From the NCBI RefSeq assembly GCF_022024275.1, contig NZ_CP091804.1:992001-1056000 (forward strand): a stretch of DNA of 64,000 nt, read 5' to 3'. The position numbers were made by a program, and so were the translations under genes. This DNA comes from Sphingopyxis sp. BSN-002 (GTDB taxonomy: Bacteria > Pseudomonadota > Alphaproteobacteria > Sphingomonadales > Sphingomonadaceae). Each line of letters begins with the position of its first letter. Position 1 is the stretch's first letter. The notes beneath the pieces were generated by a model. The model was not told the origin of the DNA. It ran no database searches and worked only from the letters and a program-made list of their open reading frames with translations. Below are positions 39,040 to 47,584 of this stretch, piece after piece.

Positions 39040-39074
39040 GCTTTCACAAACGGACGCAGGAGGCGGCCTTCGGG

Positions 39075-39998
39075 TCAGGTCCGGGCGAGAAATTCGTCCA
39101 TCGCGGCGTTGACCGCCTCGGGATCTTCCCACGGCACGAAATGGCCGCAGCCCGGCACCTGCACGATCTTTGCGCCCGGAACCAGCTCATCCATCCCGTC
39201 GAGATTGCACGGCGGCAGCGCCACATCGTCGAGCGCCCAGATGACGAGCGTCGGAATCGTCAGCTTCGGAAAGGGCATCGTCGGCGGTTCGGCATAGGGT
39301 TCGTCCATCGCGGGCACATTGGCAGGCGAGCCGCGATACCAGTTGATCATCGCGCGGCAGCTTTCGCGATCTTCCCAGTCTTTCAGCAATCGCGCGATTT
39401 CATCGGGCGGCTGGATGCCCCCGCTGGGGACGCGTCCCGCAAAGGCATGCGCGAGGATGCCGGCGATGCCATGTTCCTCGATAATCGCGTCGCTCGCCGG
39501 GTCACGGAATGTCCGGATATACTGGCTCGCCTCGCGCTGCGCGGGATTGGTCAGCAGAAGGCGCTGGAAGATTGCGGGATGCGGCGCATTGGCGATTACG
39601 GCACGGGTGACGCGCCCCGCCCATTGCGGATGCAGGCCGCCGGGCTGTCCGCCGAGCGCCACGCCCCACGCGATCGCCCCGCCCCAGTCGTGACCGACGA
39701 TCGTGAACGTATCGATCTCCAGCGCATCGGCGACGGCGAAGATGTCGGCAATCAGCTTGTCGGGCGTATAGGATTCGGCGCCCTGCGGCTTGGAAGAACC
39801 ACGATAACCGCGCTGGTCGGGCGCGATGCAGCGAAAGCGACCGGCAAAATACGGGAGCTGAAAGCGCCAGGTACGGTGCGATTCGGGAAAGCCGTGGAGG
39901 AAGATCAGCGCCGGCGCATCTTTCGGCCCCATATCGACGACGTCCAGTTCGACTCCGGTCGAAAGCTTCAGTCGCACCTGCTCGAAATCGCCGATCAT
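39075..39998 (-). CDS. Alpha/beta hydrolase with Asp nucleophile (epoxide hydrolase/dehalogenase type)
   Basis: 307 residues. HGFPES at 35-40 supplies the oxyanion HGxP, and the nucleophile elbow GHDWGG places an Asp at 104 instead of Ser. A late GCGHFVPWEDPEAV gives the His. This combination is characteristic of epoxide hydrolases and haloalkane or fluoroacetate dehalogenases. The cap region (about 145-235) would decide the substrate and I cannot resolve it. Monocistronic by position; the 3' side faces the sRNA terminator. Confidence 0.82.
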   Translation of the reverse strand: MIGDFEQVRLKLSTGVELDVVDMGPKDAPALIFLHGFPESHRTWRFQLPYFAGRFRCIAPDQRGYRGSSKPQGAESYTPDKLIADIFAVADALEIDTFTIVGHDWGGAIAWGVALGGQPGGLHPQWAGRVTRAVIANAPHPAIFQRLLLTNPAQREASQYIRTFRDPASDAIIEEHGIAGILAHAFAGRVPSGGIQPPDEIARLLKDWEDRESCRAMINWYRGSPANVPAMDEPYAEPPTMPFPKLTIPTLVIWALDDVALPPCNLDGMDELVPGAKIVQVPGCGHFVPWEDPEAVNAAMDEFLART

Positions 39999-40073
39999 CG
40001 CATCGCTCCTTTGGTTTCGTTTCGAAACCGTCTGGCGGAGCGCAGCGCGGCTGGCAAGCTGCCAGTCGCAGGA

Positions 40074-40532
40074 TCAGATCGCCGGAGTGCGATTCTCTTC
40101 GTCGGTGGGCAGCGACTTGAAGATCGGCCATTCGAGCATGTCGCCGCCATCCTTGCAGATGCGCGTCGAAAGGGTCTTTCCCGCCTTCCTGACGATCAAC
40201 CCGCCATATTGCGCAGCCGTGTCCAGCTCGATGTCGGGGCCTGACCCCGCGGTCCAGTGCGCAAAGACGATATAGTCGTAATCGCCGTTCACGAAACGCA
40301 GCGTCTGGTCCTCGCCGCGCGGATAAAGCGTACGATGATAGAAGACACGGCGGCTCTTCGCGTCGGCGACGATCCGCAGTTCTGCCTTCGTCTTCGTGCC
40401 ATAGCGATAGACGAGCGCCTGCCCCTCCTGCGTCACGCGCAACTGCTTCGCGCCGAAGCTGCATTCGAATACCGGCCCCGAAAGAACAGTCGGCGCCGGT
40501 GCCGCCATCGCAAGGGCGAGCAGCAGGCTCAC
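40074..40532 (-). CDS. Hypothetical secreted protein
   Basis: 152 residues from the GTG at 40532, which overlaps the pirin stop in GTGA. A short hydrophobic N-terminus (MSLLLALAMAAPA) suggests export. The rest is a small beta-rich domain with two cysteines (CSFGAKQLRVTQEGQ, STRICKDGG) that could form a disulphide. No family is recognised. It is the last gene of the bolA-unknown-cupin-pirin operon. Confidence 0.6.
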   Translation of the reverse strand: MSLLLALAMAAPAPTVLSGPVFECSFGAKQLRVTQEGQALVYRYGTKTKAELRIVADAKSRRVFYHRTLYPRGEDQTLRFVNGDYDYIVFAHWTAGSGPDIELDTAAQYGGLIVRKAGKTLSTRICKDGGDMLEWPIFKSLPTDEENRTPAI

Positions 40533-41413
40533 GGGTAGCCGGGAGTCCGGATCGGCTCGGGGATCGGAATGAATTCCTCACTGTCGCCGGGGACGAGCGG
40601 GAATTTGCGGTCCTTCCAGTCGTGCTTCGCTTCGTTGATGCGGTCGCGCGACGAACTGACAAAATTCCACCAGAGATGGCGCGGAGTCGTGAAGGCTTCG
40701 CCGCCGAGCAGCATCACGCGCGCATCTGTCGAAGCGCGCAGCGTCATCGCCTGCCCCGGCTTCAAGATGTAAAGGCTGTACCGCTCGAGCGCTTCGCCAT
40801 CGAGGCTGGCGTCCCCCATCGCGACGAGCACCGCGCGCTCGTCGGCCTCGGCCTCAATAGGCAGGCTGGCGCCGGCGTTCATCATGATGTCGGCATAGAT
40901 GGTCGCCGCGTGCTGCGTCGTCGGCGCGGTCGCGCCCCACAGGCTGCCCATGATCACCCGCGCCGAGACATGGCCATCCTCGACGAGCGGCAAGTCCTCA
41001 GCCGCGACGTGCTCGAACGCCGGGTCGATCTCTTCCTTGCCGTCGGGAAGCGCGAGCCAGGTCTGCATGCCCGAGATCGGCGAACCGGTGCCGCGTTCGA
41101 CCTGCGGCGTGCGTTCCGAATGGACGATTCCGCGCCCCGCGGTCATCAGGTTGCACGCACCCGGCCGGATCGTCGCATAAGTGCCGAGGCTGTCGCGATG
41201 ATCGATCGCGCCCTCGAACAGATAAGTCAAAGTCGACAGGTTGATATGCGGGTGCGGGCGAACGTCCATTCCCTGCCCGATGTCGAAATGCGCCGGGCCG
41301 AACTGGTCGACGAAGATGAAGGGGCCGACCATCGTCCGCTCCTTGTCCGGCAAGGTCCGCCGCACGTCGAACGCGCCGATGTCGTGGGTCGAGGGAGTGA
41401 TGACGGTGAACAT
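40529..41413 (-). CDS. Pirin family protein
   Basis: A bicupin iron protein, 294 residues from the ATG at 41413. The N-terminal metal site is complete: His54, His56 (RPHPHINLSTLTYLFEG), His98 and Glu100 (GRGIVHSERTP). The C-terminal domain is the usual pirin fold. Bacterial pirins include quercetinases and redox-responsive regulators; the sequence does not choose between them. The ATG overlaps the cupin stop in TGATG. Confidence 0.9.
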   Translation of the reverse strand: MFTVITPSTHDIGAFDVRRTLPDKERTMVGPFIFVDQFGPAHFDIGQGMDVRPHPHINLSTLTYLFEGAIDHRDSLGTYATIRPGACNLMTAGRGIVHSERTPQVERGTGSPISGMQTWLALPDGKEEIDPAFEHVAAEDLPLVEDGHVSARVIMGSLWGATAPTTQHAATIYADIMMNAGASLPIEAEADERAVLVAMGDASLDGEALERYSLYILKPGQAMTLRASTDARVMLLGGEAFTTPRHLWWNFVSSSRDRINEAKHDWKDRKFPLVPGDSEEFIPIPEPIRTPGYP

Positions 41414-41802
41414 CAGCCGAGCCTTTCCAGCGTCTTTTTCGTCTTTCCGGTTTCGACATTGCCCGTGTTGAGCGTCGAATTGGGTTCGAGTAGCACGACA
41501 TGACACTCGCCATCGACCGCTTCGGGGCAATGCTCGATGCCGTGCGGGACGATGATGAACTCGCCCGGCCCGACGATCACGTCGCGGTCGCGGAAACCCA
41601 TCTTCATCTTGCCGTGCACGACGAGGAACAATTCGTCCTCCGCGTCATGATGATGCCAGTCGAACTGGCCGGCGAACTTCACCAGCTTGACCTGGAAATT
41701 GTTGATGTCGCCCGCGACACGCGGATTCCAGTGATCATGGAAGGTCGCAAAGGCCTCGGCGAGATTGACCTTGTCGATCACACGCCCCTTTTGTTCACCC
41801 AT
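41413..41802 (-). CDS. Single-domain cupin
   Basis: 129 residues. Cupin motif 1 is HHHDAEDELFLVVHGKMKMGF, with three His and one Glu as metal ligands; motif 2 is PGEFIIVPHGIEHCP. The N-terminal part (EAFATFHDHWNPRVAGDINN) is helical. It probably binds a small molecule or acts as a dioxygenase-like or isomerase-like enzyme. Both ends overlap neighbours by one base (TAATG upstream, TGATG downstream), so the operon is tightly coupled. Confidence 0.85.
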   Translation of the reverse strand: MGEQKGRVIDKVNLAEAFATFHDHWNPRVAGDINNFQVKLVKFAGQFDWHHHDAEDELFLVVHGKMKMGFRDRDVIVGPGEFIIVPHGIEHCPEAVDGECHVVLLEPNSTLNTGNVETGKTKKTLERLG

Positions 41803-42482
41803 TAGGACTCAACCTTTTCGATCGAGGCGACAACACGATAAAGTTTATCGCGCAGCGCCACGAAACTTAGGCCTCTATCCATGCTCGACGCAATGTCGAT
41901 AGTAACAATCTTACCATTGAATAGAGTAACGCAGCTAACTGCTCGAATTTTGGCCGCGTCGCGCTTCGCCGCGACCGTCATAACCTGCCCCGTATAAACG
42001 CATAACTCATCTCGGCCGAGAGGTGTCACCGCAAATTCAGCTTCGATTTGCGCGCCTGTTTGAGCTTCGGTTTTTCGTTCGATTTGGGCGACGTATTCGG
42101 GCGACTCTTGTCTTTCGACATATTCTTGGCTGCCCATTTTTTTCGTCAGAACGGCTAGCAACTCCTCGCGCGTTCGTTGCGGGGGATCATAATTCTTCAA
42201 ATATTTCAGATATATAAAATCCTGGTCGTTCGGCCCTTTGCCGACGGTGTCGCACAGGAAAACGAAGGCGAGTTTTGCCAAAACTACGCCCGCTTCGTTC
42301 GTCTCGTCGCGCGTGTACAGCGCCGGAAGATTCCGAGTTCTGCAATAACCAGTTGGAACCGGCATAGAATAGCCCTCACCTGCAATATCAAAGGACAGCA
42401 CAGGGACAGGCGACGGCGGAGCAACAACCACTGGGGGCTGAACGGGCGACATGGCGCCCAAAAGCAAGGCAGACAGAATCAT
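41802..42482 (-). CDS. Hypothetical secreted protein of low GC
   Basis: 226 residues from the ATG at 42482, preceded by GAGAGGGAC and overlapping the bolA stop in ATGA. A hydrophobic start (MILSALLLGAMS) and Pro/Val-rich stretch suggest export. The remainder has three cysteines (TGYCRTRNL, FVFLCDTVG, AVSCVTLF) and a central Glu/Gln-rich region. Third positions are clearly AT-richer than in the flanking bolA and cupin genes, so the gene was probably inserted into an older operon. No family recognised. Confidence 0.6.
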   Translation of the reverse strand: MILSALLLGAMSPVQPPVVVAPPSPVPVLSFDIAGEGYSMPVPTGYCRTRNLPALYTRDETNEAGVVLAKLAFVFLCDTVGKGPNDQDFIYLKYLKNYDPPQRTREELLAVLTKKMGSQEYVERQESPEYVAQIERKTEAQTGAQIEAEFAVTPLGRDELCVYTGQVMTVAAKRDAAKIRAVSCVTLFNGKIVTIDIASSMDRGLSFVALRDKLYRVVASIEKVES

Positions 42483-42766
42483 AACTGTCCCTCTCCCGGT
42501 GCCGTCGCCTTTATTGCCAACGCATGGACGCGCTGCCCTGGCAGGTCGCCGAGCGCCTTGTTCACCGCGCGCTGGCGCGCGACGCGGTTCTGGCCGGCGA
42601 AGCCTGCCCATTCGATGCTCAGGCTGAAATGCGACTCGCCCGACCCGTCGTCGCCGGCGTGGCCGTGATGCTTGGCGCTATCGTTGCTGAGGAGGAAATT
42701 GGCGTCGGGAAAGGCTGCGATGAGCAGGCTTTCCATCTCTTGCTGTACGGGGCCTTTGTTGCTCAT
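42479..42766 (-). CDS. bolA: BolA family protein
   Basis: 95 residues from the ATG at 42766; an ATG four codons upstream is possible. BolA features are the N-terminal helix (GPVQQEMESLLIAAFP), HFSLSIEWAGFAGQNRVARQ with the conserved basic helix end, and the C-terminal HALAIKATAPGE. BolA proteins bind monothiol glutaredoxins and Fe-S clusters. It is divergent from the J-domain gene at 42849 and heads an operon with cupin and pirin genes. Confidence 0.88.
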   Translation of the reverse strand: MSNKGPVQQEMESLLIAAFPDANFLLSNDSAKHHGHAGDDGSGESHFSLSIEWAGFAGQNRVARQRAVNKALGDLPGQRVHALAIKATAPGEGQL

Positions 42767-42848
42767 GGGGTTGACCATAGGCCGTCCATCGCCAAATTAT
42801 AAGAGCTCCCGAAGGACAGGTCCCGCCCCCCGATTCCGAAAGCCCCGT

Positions 42849-43442
42849 GTGTCGTCTTCCGCCCGCTCCCCCCGATTTCACGGTCGCATTCCGCGTGAAG
42901 CCGCCTGCGCGGTTCCCGGCTGCCGCGAGCCCGGCGAATTTCGCGCGCCCGTCTCCTCGCACCGGTCACCCGACGGCCCGCCGCCGTACCGTTATCTTTG
43001 CCTCGACCATGTTCGCGAATTCAACGCGGGCTATAATTTCTTCGAGGGCATGAGCGCCGACCAGATCATGGCGGCACAGTCGCCGACCGCGGGCTGGGAG
43101 ACCGAAAGCCGCGCCTTTCGCCCCGCGGGCAGCGCCGACCTGCCGCCGCGCTGGGCCGACTTCAAGGATCCGATGGACGCGCTCGGCGCGCGCTTTCGCC
43201 AGCGGATGGACGAGGCGCAGCGCGAGGCGGCGAACCCCGGCCTGACCCGCGAGGAACATGCCGCGATGCAGCTACTCGCCCTGCCCGCCGACGCCGACCG
43301 TGCGGCGCTGAGGCGGCGCTACAGCGAACTCGTCCGCAAATATCATCCCGACCGGAATGGCGGCGACCGCAGCTTCGAGGCGAGACTCGGCGAGGTCGTT
43401 GCGGCATATCAGTTGCTCAGAAAAACGAAGGCGTTCGCATAG
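42849..43442 (+). CDS. J-domain protein with N-terminal Cys/His motif (second paralogue)
   Basis: 197 residues from the GTG at 42849 (VSSSARSPRFHGRIP); the longer upstream frame crosses bolA and looks non-coding. C20, C25, C51 and H54 (C-x4-C-x25-C-x2-H, then EFNAGYNFFEGMS) form the same probable zinc site as in the gene at 7986-8522. The C-terminal J domain has the HPD tripeptide (RKYHPDRNGGD). It is divergent from bolA and upstream of cobS. Confidence 0.82.
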   Translation: MSSSARSPRFHGRIPREAACAVPGCREPGEFRAPVSSHRSPDGPPPYRYLCLDHVREFNAGYNFFEGMSADQIMAAQSPTAGWETESRAFRPAGSADLPPRWADFKDPMDALGARFRQRMDEAQREAANPGLTREEHAAMQLLALPADADRAALRRRYSELVRKYHPDRNGGDRSFEARLGEVVAAYQLLRKTKAFA

Positions 43443-43451
43443 GAGGGAAAT

Positions 43452-43889
43452 ATGGCCGACCTGAACGAAGCGAGGATCGAAGTCGTCCGCCGGCACATGG
43501 CGCTCGAGATCACGCACGACTGGGACGGCGTCCTCGCTACCTTCGAGCATCCGCGCTACGAGCTGATGGGGCCCGGCACGATTTTCGACGGCGAAACCGC
43601 AGTGCGGTCCTATTTCGCCACCTCGCGCGAACCCTTTCCCGATCAGGCGAACGAGGTAATCGCGATCGCAGCCGACGAAAGCACGAACACGGTGCTCGTC
43701 GAATTCTGGCTGACCGGCACCCACCTCGGACCTCTCAAACTCGGCCTCCGCACGATCGAACCGACAGGCAAGGCGTTCCGCATCCGCATGGCGGCGAGTT
43801 TCGAATTCGCGCCGGGCAGTGACAAGATCGTCTGCGAACGGCCCTATTACGACCAGTCCGCGGTGATGAAGGCGCTCGGCCTGCTCTGA
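43452..43889 (+). CDS. NTF2-like (SnoaL-type) protein
   Basis: 145 residues with the cone-shaped NTF2-like fold pattern: N-terminal helix VVRRHMALEITHDWDGVLAT, then FEHPRYELMGPGTIFDGETAV and GLRTIEPTGKAFRIRMAASF. The family includes ketosteroid isomerases, polyketide cyclases and non-enzymatic ligand binders, and no catalytic set is clear. It begins 9 bp after the J-domain gene with GGAGGG upstream, so the two are probably co-transcribed. Confidence 0.75.
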   Translation: MADLNEARIEVVRRHMALEITHDWDGVLATFEHPRYELMGPGTIFDGETAVRSYFATSREPFPDQANEVIAIAADESTNTVLVEFWLTGTHLGPLKLGLRTIEPTGKAFRIRMAASFEFAPGSDKIVCERPYYDQSAVMKALGLL

Positions 43890-43983
43890 ATAAGGCGTTG
43901 CAAGCCGCAACCCATAGCGATACCGCGCTGGCGAAGCGCCGCCTGCGGCGACTCTCCCTGATCAAGATCGCTGGACTTTTGAC

Positions 43984-44973
43984 ATGACCGATATTCCGAA
44001 CAGCCTTCCCGACCATCACGGCTCGACGCTCCTCGGCGCGCCCGATACCGAGGTGAGCGCGCGCGAGATGTTCGGCGTCGATATCGACATGATGGTCCCG
44101 GCGTTCAGCGAGTCCGACGAGCGTGTGCCCGACCTCGATCCGGCTTACGTCTTCGACGGCGACACGACGCTCGCTATTCTGGCGGGCTTCAAGTTCAACC
44201 GCCGCGTCATGGTCCAGGGCTACCACGGCACCGGCAAGTCGACGCACATCGAACAGGTTGCCGCGCGGCTCAAATGGCCGTGCATCCGCGTCAATCTCGA
44301 CGCGCATATCAGCCGTATCGACCTCGTCGGCCGCGATGCGATCGTGCTGCGCGACGGCCAGCAGGTTACCGAGTTCCGCGAAGGCCTGCTCCCCTGGGCG
44401 CTGCAGACGCCGACCGCGCTCGTCTTCGACGAATATGACGCGGGCCGCCCCGACGTGATGTTCGTGATCCAGCGCGTGCTCGAGGCCGAGGGCAAGCTGA
44501 CCTTGCTCGACCAGAACCGTGTGATCCGCCCGAACCCACATTTCCGCCTGTTCGCGACCGCGAACACCGTCGGCCTTGGCGACACGAGCGGCCTCTATCA
44601 CGGCACGCAGCAGATCAACCAGGGCCAGATGGACCGCTGGAACATCGTCGTCACGCTGAACTATCTGCCCGCGGCGACCGAAAGCGCGATCATTCTCGCG
44701 AAGGTTCCGGGCACCGACGACACGACCGTCGGCAATATGGTCAAGGTCGCCGACCTGACGCGTCAGGGCTTCATCAACGGCGATATTTCGACTGTGATGA
44801 GCCCGCGTACCGTGATCAGCTGGGCGCAGAATGCCGCGATCTTCAACAATCTCGGTTTCGCGTTCCGCCTGTCGTTCCTGAACAAGTGCGACGAGGCCGA
44901 GCGGATGATCGTTGCCGAATATTATCAGCGCGTGTTCGGCGAGGACCTGCCCGAAGGCGTGATCGGCAAGTGA
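43984..44973 (+). CDS. cobS: AAA+ ATPase CobS (cobaltochelatase subunit type)
   Basis: 329 residues. N-terminal CobS-specific region ([20 protein letters not shown]), then AAA+ core with Walker A GYHGTGKS (79-86), Walker [13 protein letters not shown] and sensor 1 LFATANTVG. In the cobalamin pathway, CobS works with CobT and CobN to insert cobalt. cobT lies 2.6 kb downstream, but no cobN or other corrin gene is in the window, so the pair may serve another MoxR/VWA-type chaperone role. Its stop overlaps the next start in GTGA. Confidence 0.9.
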   Translation: MTDIPNSLPDHHGSTLLGAPDTEVSAREMFGVDIDMMVPAFSESDERVPDLDPAYVFDGDTTLAILAGFKFNRRVMVQGYHGTGKSTHIEQVAARLKWPCIRVNLDAHISRIDLVGRDAIVLRDGQQVTEFREGLLPWALQTPTALVFDEYDAGRPDVMFVIQRVLEAEGKLTLLDQNRVIRPNPHFRLFATANTVGLGDTSGLYHGTQQINQGQMDRWNIVVTLNYLPAATESAIILAKVPGTDDTTVGNMVKVADLTRQGFINGDISTVMSPRTVISWAQNAAIFNNLGFAFRLSFLNKCDEAERMIVAEYYQRVFGEDLPEGVIGK

Positions 44974-46151
44974 TCGCCAAGCGCCACCTGATGGTGGCGT
45001 CCGCTGCACTGGCGCTGACCGGCTGCGTAACCCCGGTCGACTATGGCAAGGTACCGCATGCGGCCTATGTCGCCGACCCGCGCTGCACCGCACAGCCGGG
45101 CGCGGCGGTCGACGAGACGGCGCTGCCGCTTTTCTTCGTGACGAGCCGTCTGCCAGATTGCCGCACCGATCGCATTGCGTTGCTCAATCATCGCGGCGAC
45201 ACGGTCCGCTATGGTCGTTTCGCGAAGCCGGTCGACATGGAGATCGGCGGCAAGAAGCACTTCCGCACCCCGATGGCGTTTCAGGACGAGGGCGACTGGT
45301 GGCAGGCGCTGCAGGCCGAGACCGACCGCAAGCAGGGCCGTGTGCTCCTTTACGTTCACGGCTATCGCGAGACGTTCGAGACGACGTCGAAGGACGCGGC
45401 GCAGATCGCCCGCATGACCGGCTTCGACGGCCCGGTGATCGAATATAGCTGGCCCTCGCAGGGAGAGGTGCTGAAATATGCGGTCGACGAGACGAACATG
45501 TACCACGATGTCCGCAATTTCCGCGACTTCCTGCGCGGACTTGCCGACAAGCCGTGGGTGAAGGAGATCGTGATCGTCTCGCACTCGCTCGGTGCGCGGC
45601 TCGTCATACCGGCGATCGGGACGGTCGACCGTGTATCCCGGCGCGCGGACCGGACGGGCAATATATCCAACATCATCCTCGCCTCACCCGATATCGACCG
45701 CGAGACTTTCGAGCGCGATATCGTCGACGAGGTGCTCGCGCCCGATCGCGTCGCGCAGGGCCGGCACATCACCATCTATGTATCGGCGAAGGACAAGGCG
45801 CTCGCGGTATCGCGCGCAGTGCATGGCTATCCGCGGCTGGGTTCGCCCTATTGCTTCGATCCGTTCGAGGCGGCGGATCTGAAGGCGAAGGGGCTTCCCG
45901 AGCGTTGCTATGTCACCGCAATCCCCGGCATCACCGTCGTCGACACGACCGAGGTGTCCCGCGGATCGACGGGACACAGCAATTTCCTGCGCAGCGCGGT
46001 GGCGTGCCGCGATTTCGTCGATGCCGTGCAAGGCAAGCGGACACGGCCGGAACGTGTCGCGACACGGCTGCCCTATGTGTTCTGGCTGAAGCCCGATCCG
46101 GTATCGCCGAAGGACCTCGACGAGACGATCTGCAACCGCGACCCGTCCTAA
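44970..46151 (+). CDS. Lipoprotein alpha/beta hydrolase (DUF900 type)
   Basis: 393 residues from the GTG at 44970, overlapping the cobS stop; an ATG at 44991 is an alternative. Lipobox LTGC (Cys19) predicts membrane anchoring. The hydrolase core has [18 protein letters not shown] (oxyanion HGY) and the nucleophile elbow [26 protein letters not shown] is typical of DUF900. A late GHSNFLRS may carry the catalytic His. Substrate unknown. Its stop overlaps that of the small converging membrane gene. Confidence 0.82.
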   Translation: MIAKRHLMVASAALALTGCVTPVDYGKVPHAAYVADPRCTAQPGAAVDETALPLFFVTSRLPDCRTDRIALLNHRGDTVRYGRFAKPVDMEIGGKKHFRTPMAFQDEGDWWQALQAETDRKQGRVLLYVHGYRETFETTSKDAAQIARMTGFDGPVIEYSWPSQGEVLKYAVDETNMYHDVRNFRDFLRGLADKPWVKEIVIVSHSLGARLVIPAIGTVDRVSRRADRTGNISNIILASPDIDRETFERDIVDEVLAPDRVAQGRHITIYVSAKDKALAVSRAVHGYPRLGSPYCFDPFEAADLKAKGLPERCYVTAIPGITVVDTTEVSRGSTGHSNFLRSAVACRDFVDAVQGKRTRPERVATRLPYVFWLKPDPVSPKDLDETICNRDPS

Positions 46152-46282
46152 CCAAACCCGCACATGATAGCGAAGTTCGCGAGCCAGACGACCGGCCCCT
46201 CGCCGGTCCAGAGCCACAGGCCCGCAACCGCGACGACAGCGAACAGCGCGAGCGCGATCCAGTCCTGCCGCGCGAGCCTCAT
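46148..46282 (-). CDS. 44-residue single-pass membrane peptide coupled to the MFS gene
   Basis: A short frame starting at an ATG that overlaps the MFS transporter stop in ATGA and ending at 46148. It has a basic start (MRLARQDW), a hydrophobic helix (IALALFAVVAVAGLWLW) and a second hydrophobic patch ([14 protein letters not shown]). The overlap and clear membrane character support a real gene. It could be an accessory peptide of the transporter. Not recognised as a family. Confidence 0.5.
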   Translation of the reverse strand: MRLARQDWIALALFAVVAVAGLWLWTGEGPVVWLANFAIMCGFG

Positions 46283-47496
46283 GCAGGCTGCAGCCGTTTG
46301 ACCGGCGCGTCGGCGATCGGCAGGTGGACGAGCCCTGCGAACAGGCCGAGCGCGATCGCGAAGCCCCATGCGATATTGTAGCTGCCCGTCGCGTCGAAGA
46401 TCAGCCCGGCCATCCATGCGCCGAAGAAGCTGCCGACCTGATGGCTGAGGAAGACGATGCCGTAGAGCATCGAGAGATAGCGGATGCCGAAGATGCGCCC
46501 GACGATCCCGCTCGTCAGCGGCACGGTTCCGAGCCAGAGGAACCCCATCGCGGCGGCAAAGACCAGCGCACTCGCATGGCTGAGCGGCAGAAAGAGGAAG
46601 AGCGCGATCACCGCCGAACGCGCGGTGTAGAGCGCCGACAGCACATATTTCTGCCGCAGCACGTCGCCCGCGCGCCCGAACACATAGGAACCGAGAATAT
46701 TGAACAGCCCGACGAGCATCAGCACCTGCGCGCCGACGCCGATCCCCAGCCCCTTGTCGTCGAGATAGGCCGGCAGGTGCGTCGCAATGAAAGCAATATG
46801 GAAGCCGCAGACGAAGAAGCCCGCATTGGGCAGCCAATAGCCGCGATGCGCCATCGCCTCGCGGAGCGCCTCACGCGCGGTCTGCTCCTCGACCTCGAGC
46901 GTGCCCGGCGCGTCGGTCCGTCCCGCCACGCCGATCGCGAGCAGGCCGCACAGCGCGACGAGGCCGACCATGATCCACAATGTCTGGTGATAGCCGATAT
47001 CGCCGAGCAGCCACGAGGCCAGCGGCACGACGAGGAACTGGCCGAGCGAGCCGCCCGCGGTGACGATCCCGAACGCGCCGCTGCGCTTTTCCGGACTGAC
47101 GACGCGGCCGACCGCACCGAGCACCACGACAAAGGTCGTCGCCGACTGCGCCATACCGATCAGTAGTCCGAAGCTGAGATGAAGTCCGATCGCATCGGTC
47201 GCGAAGGCCGCACCGACGAGACCGGCGGCGTAGAGCAACGCTCCGGCCAGAACCACGCGCCCTGCTCCATGCTTGTCGGCAAGCGCGCCGACAAACGGCT
47301 GGACGAGTCCGAACAGCAGGTTCTGCAACGCCATCGCAAGGCCGAAGTCCGACCGGCTGATGCCGATATCGACGCTCATCTGCGGCAAAAACAAACCGAA
47401 GCTCTGGCGGACGCCCATCGCCAGCGTGACGATGAACGCCGCGCAGACGATGACGATCCAGGACTTTTTCATGGGGGAGAGTGCGGGGGAGGACAT
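46279..47496 (-). CDS. Major facilitator superfamily transporter
   Basis: 405 residues from the ATG at 47496; an ATG at 47472 (MKKSWIVIVCA) is an alternative. About 12 transmembrane helices. The loop 2-3 motif reads GALADKHGAGRV; RQSFGLFLPQMSVDIGISRS near the start is typical of the monocarboxylate/oxalate-formate branch (MFS_1). A central loop with EVEEQTAREALREAMAH separates the two halves. It runs against cobS and cobT, interrupting that pair. Substrate unknown. Confidence 0.85.
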   Translation of the reverse strand: MSSPALSPMKKSWIVIVCAAFIVTLAMGVRQSFGLFLPQMSVDIGISRSDFGLAMALQNLLFGLVQPFVGALADKHGAGRVVLAGALLYAAGLVGAAFATDAIGLHLSFGLLIGMAQSATTFVVVLGAVGRVVSPEKRSGAFGIVTAGGSLGQFLVVPLASWLLGDIGYHQTLWIMVGLVALCGLLAIGVAGRTDAPGTLEVEEQTAREALREAMAHRGYWLPNAGFFVCGFHIAFIATHLPAYLDDKGLGIGVGAQVLMLVGLFNILGSYVFGRAGDVLRQKYVLSALYTARSAVIALFLFLPLSHASALVFAAAMGFLWLGTVPLTSGIVGRIFGIRYLSMLYGIVFLSHQVGSFFGAWMAGLIFDATGSYNIAWGFAIALGLFAGLVHLPIADAPVKRLQPA

Positions 47497-47584
47497 GAAG
47501 CGGCGATGCTCCCCTGCCCGCCGCGGGTCAAGCAAGCATAGATATCTTCCCCGCAAGCCCAAAGCTGGTTAGAGCCGACTCGAA

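Noticed and set aside
38945..39040. Tryptophan/histidine leader peptide (a reading with WWAWSHHH) before the terminator
   Set aside because: That frame has no start codon nearby and no amino-acid biosynthesis gene follows on the plus strand, so a small RNA is more likely.
43934..43962. CGCCGC/GCGGCG palindrome before cobS
   Set aside because: Six-base GC palindrome expected by chance in such GC-rich DNA; no supporting context.
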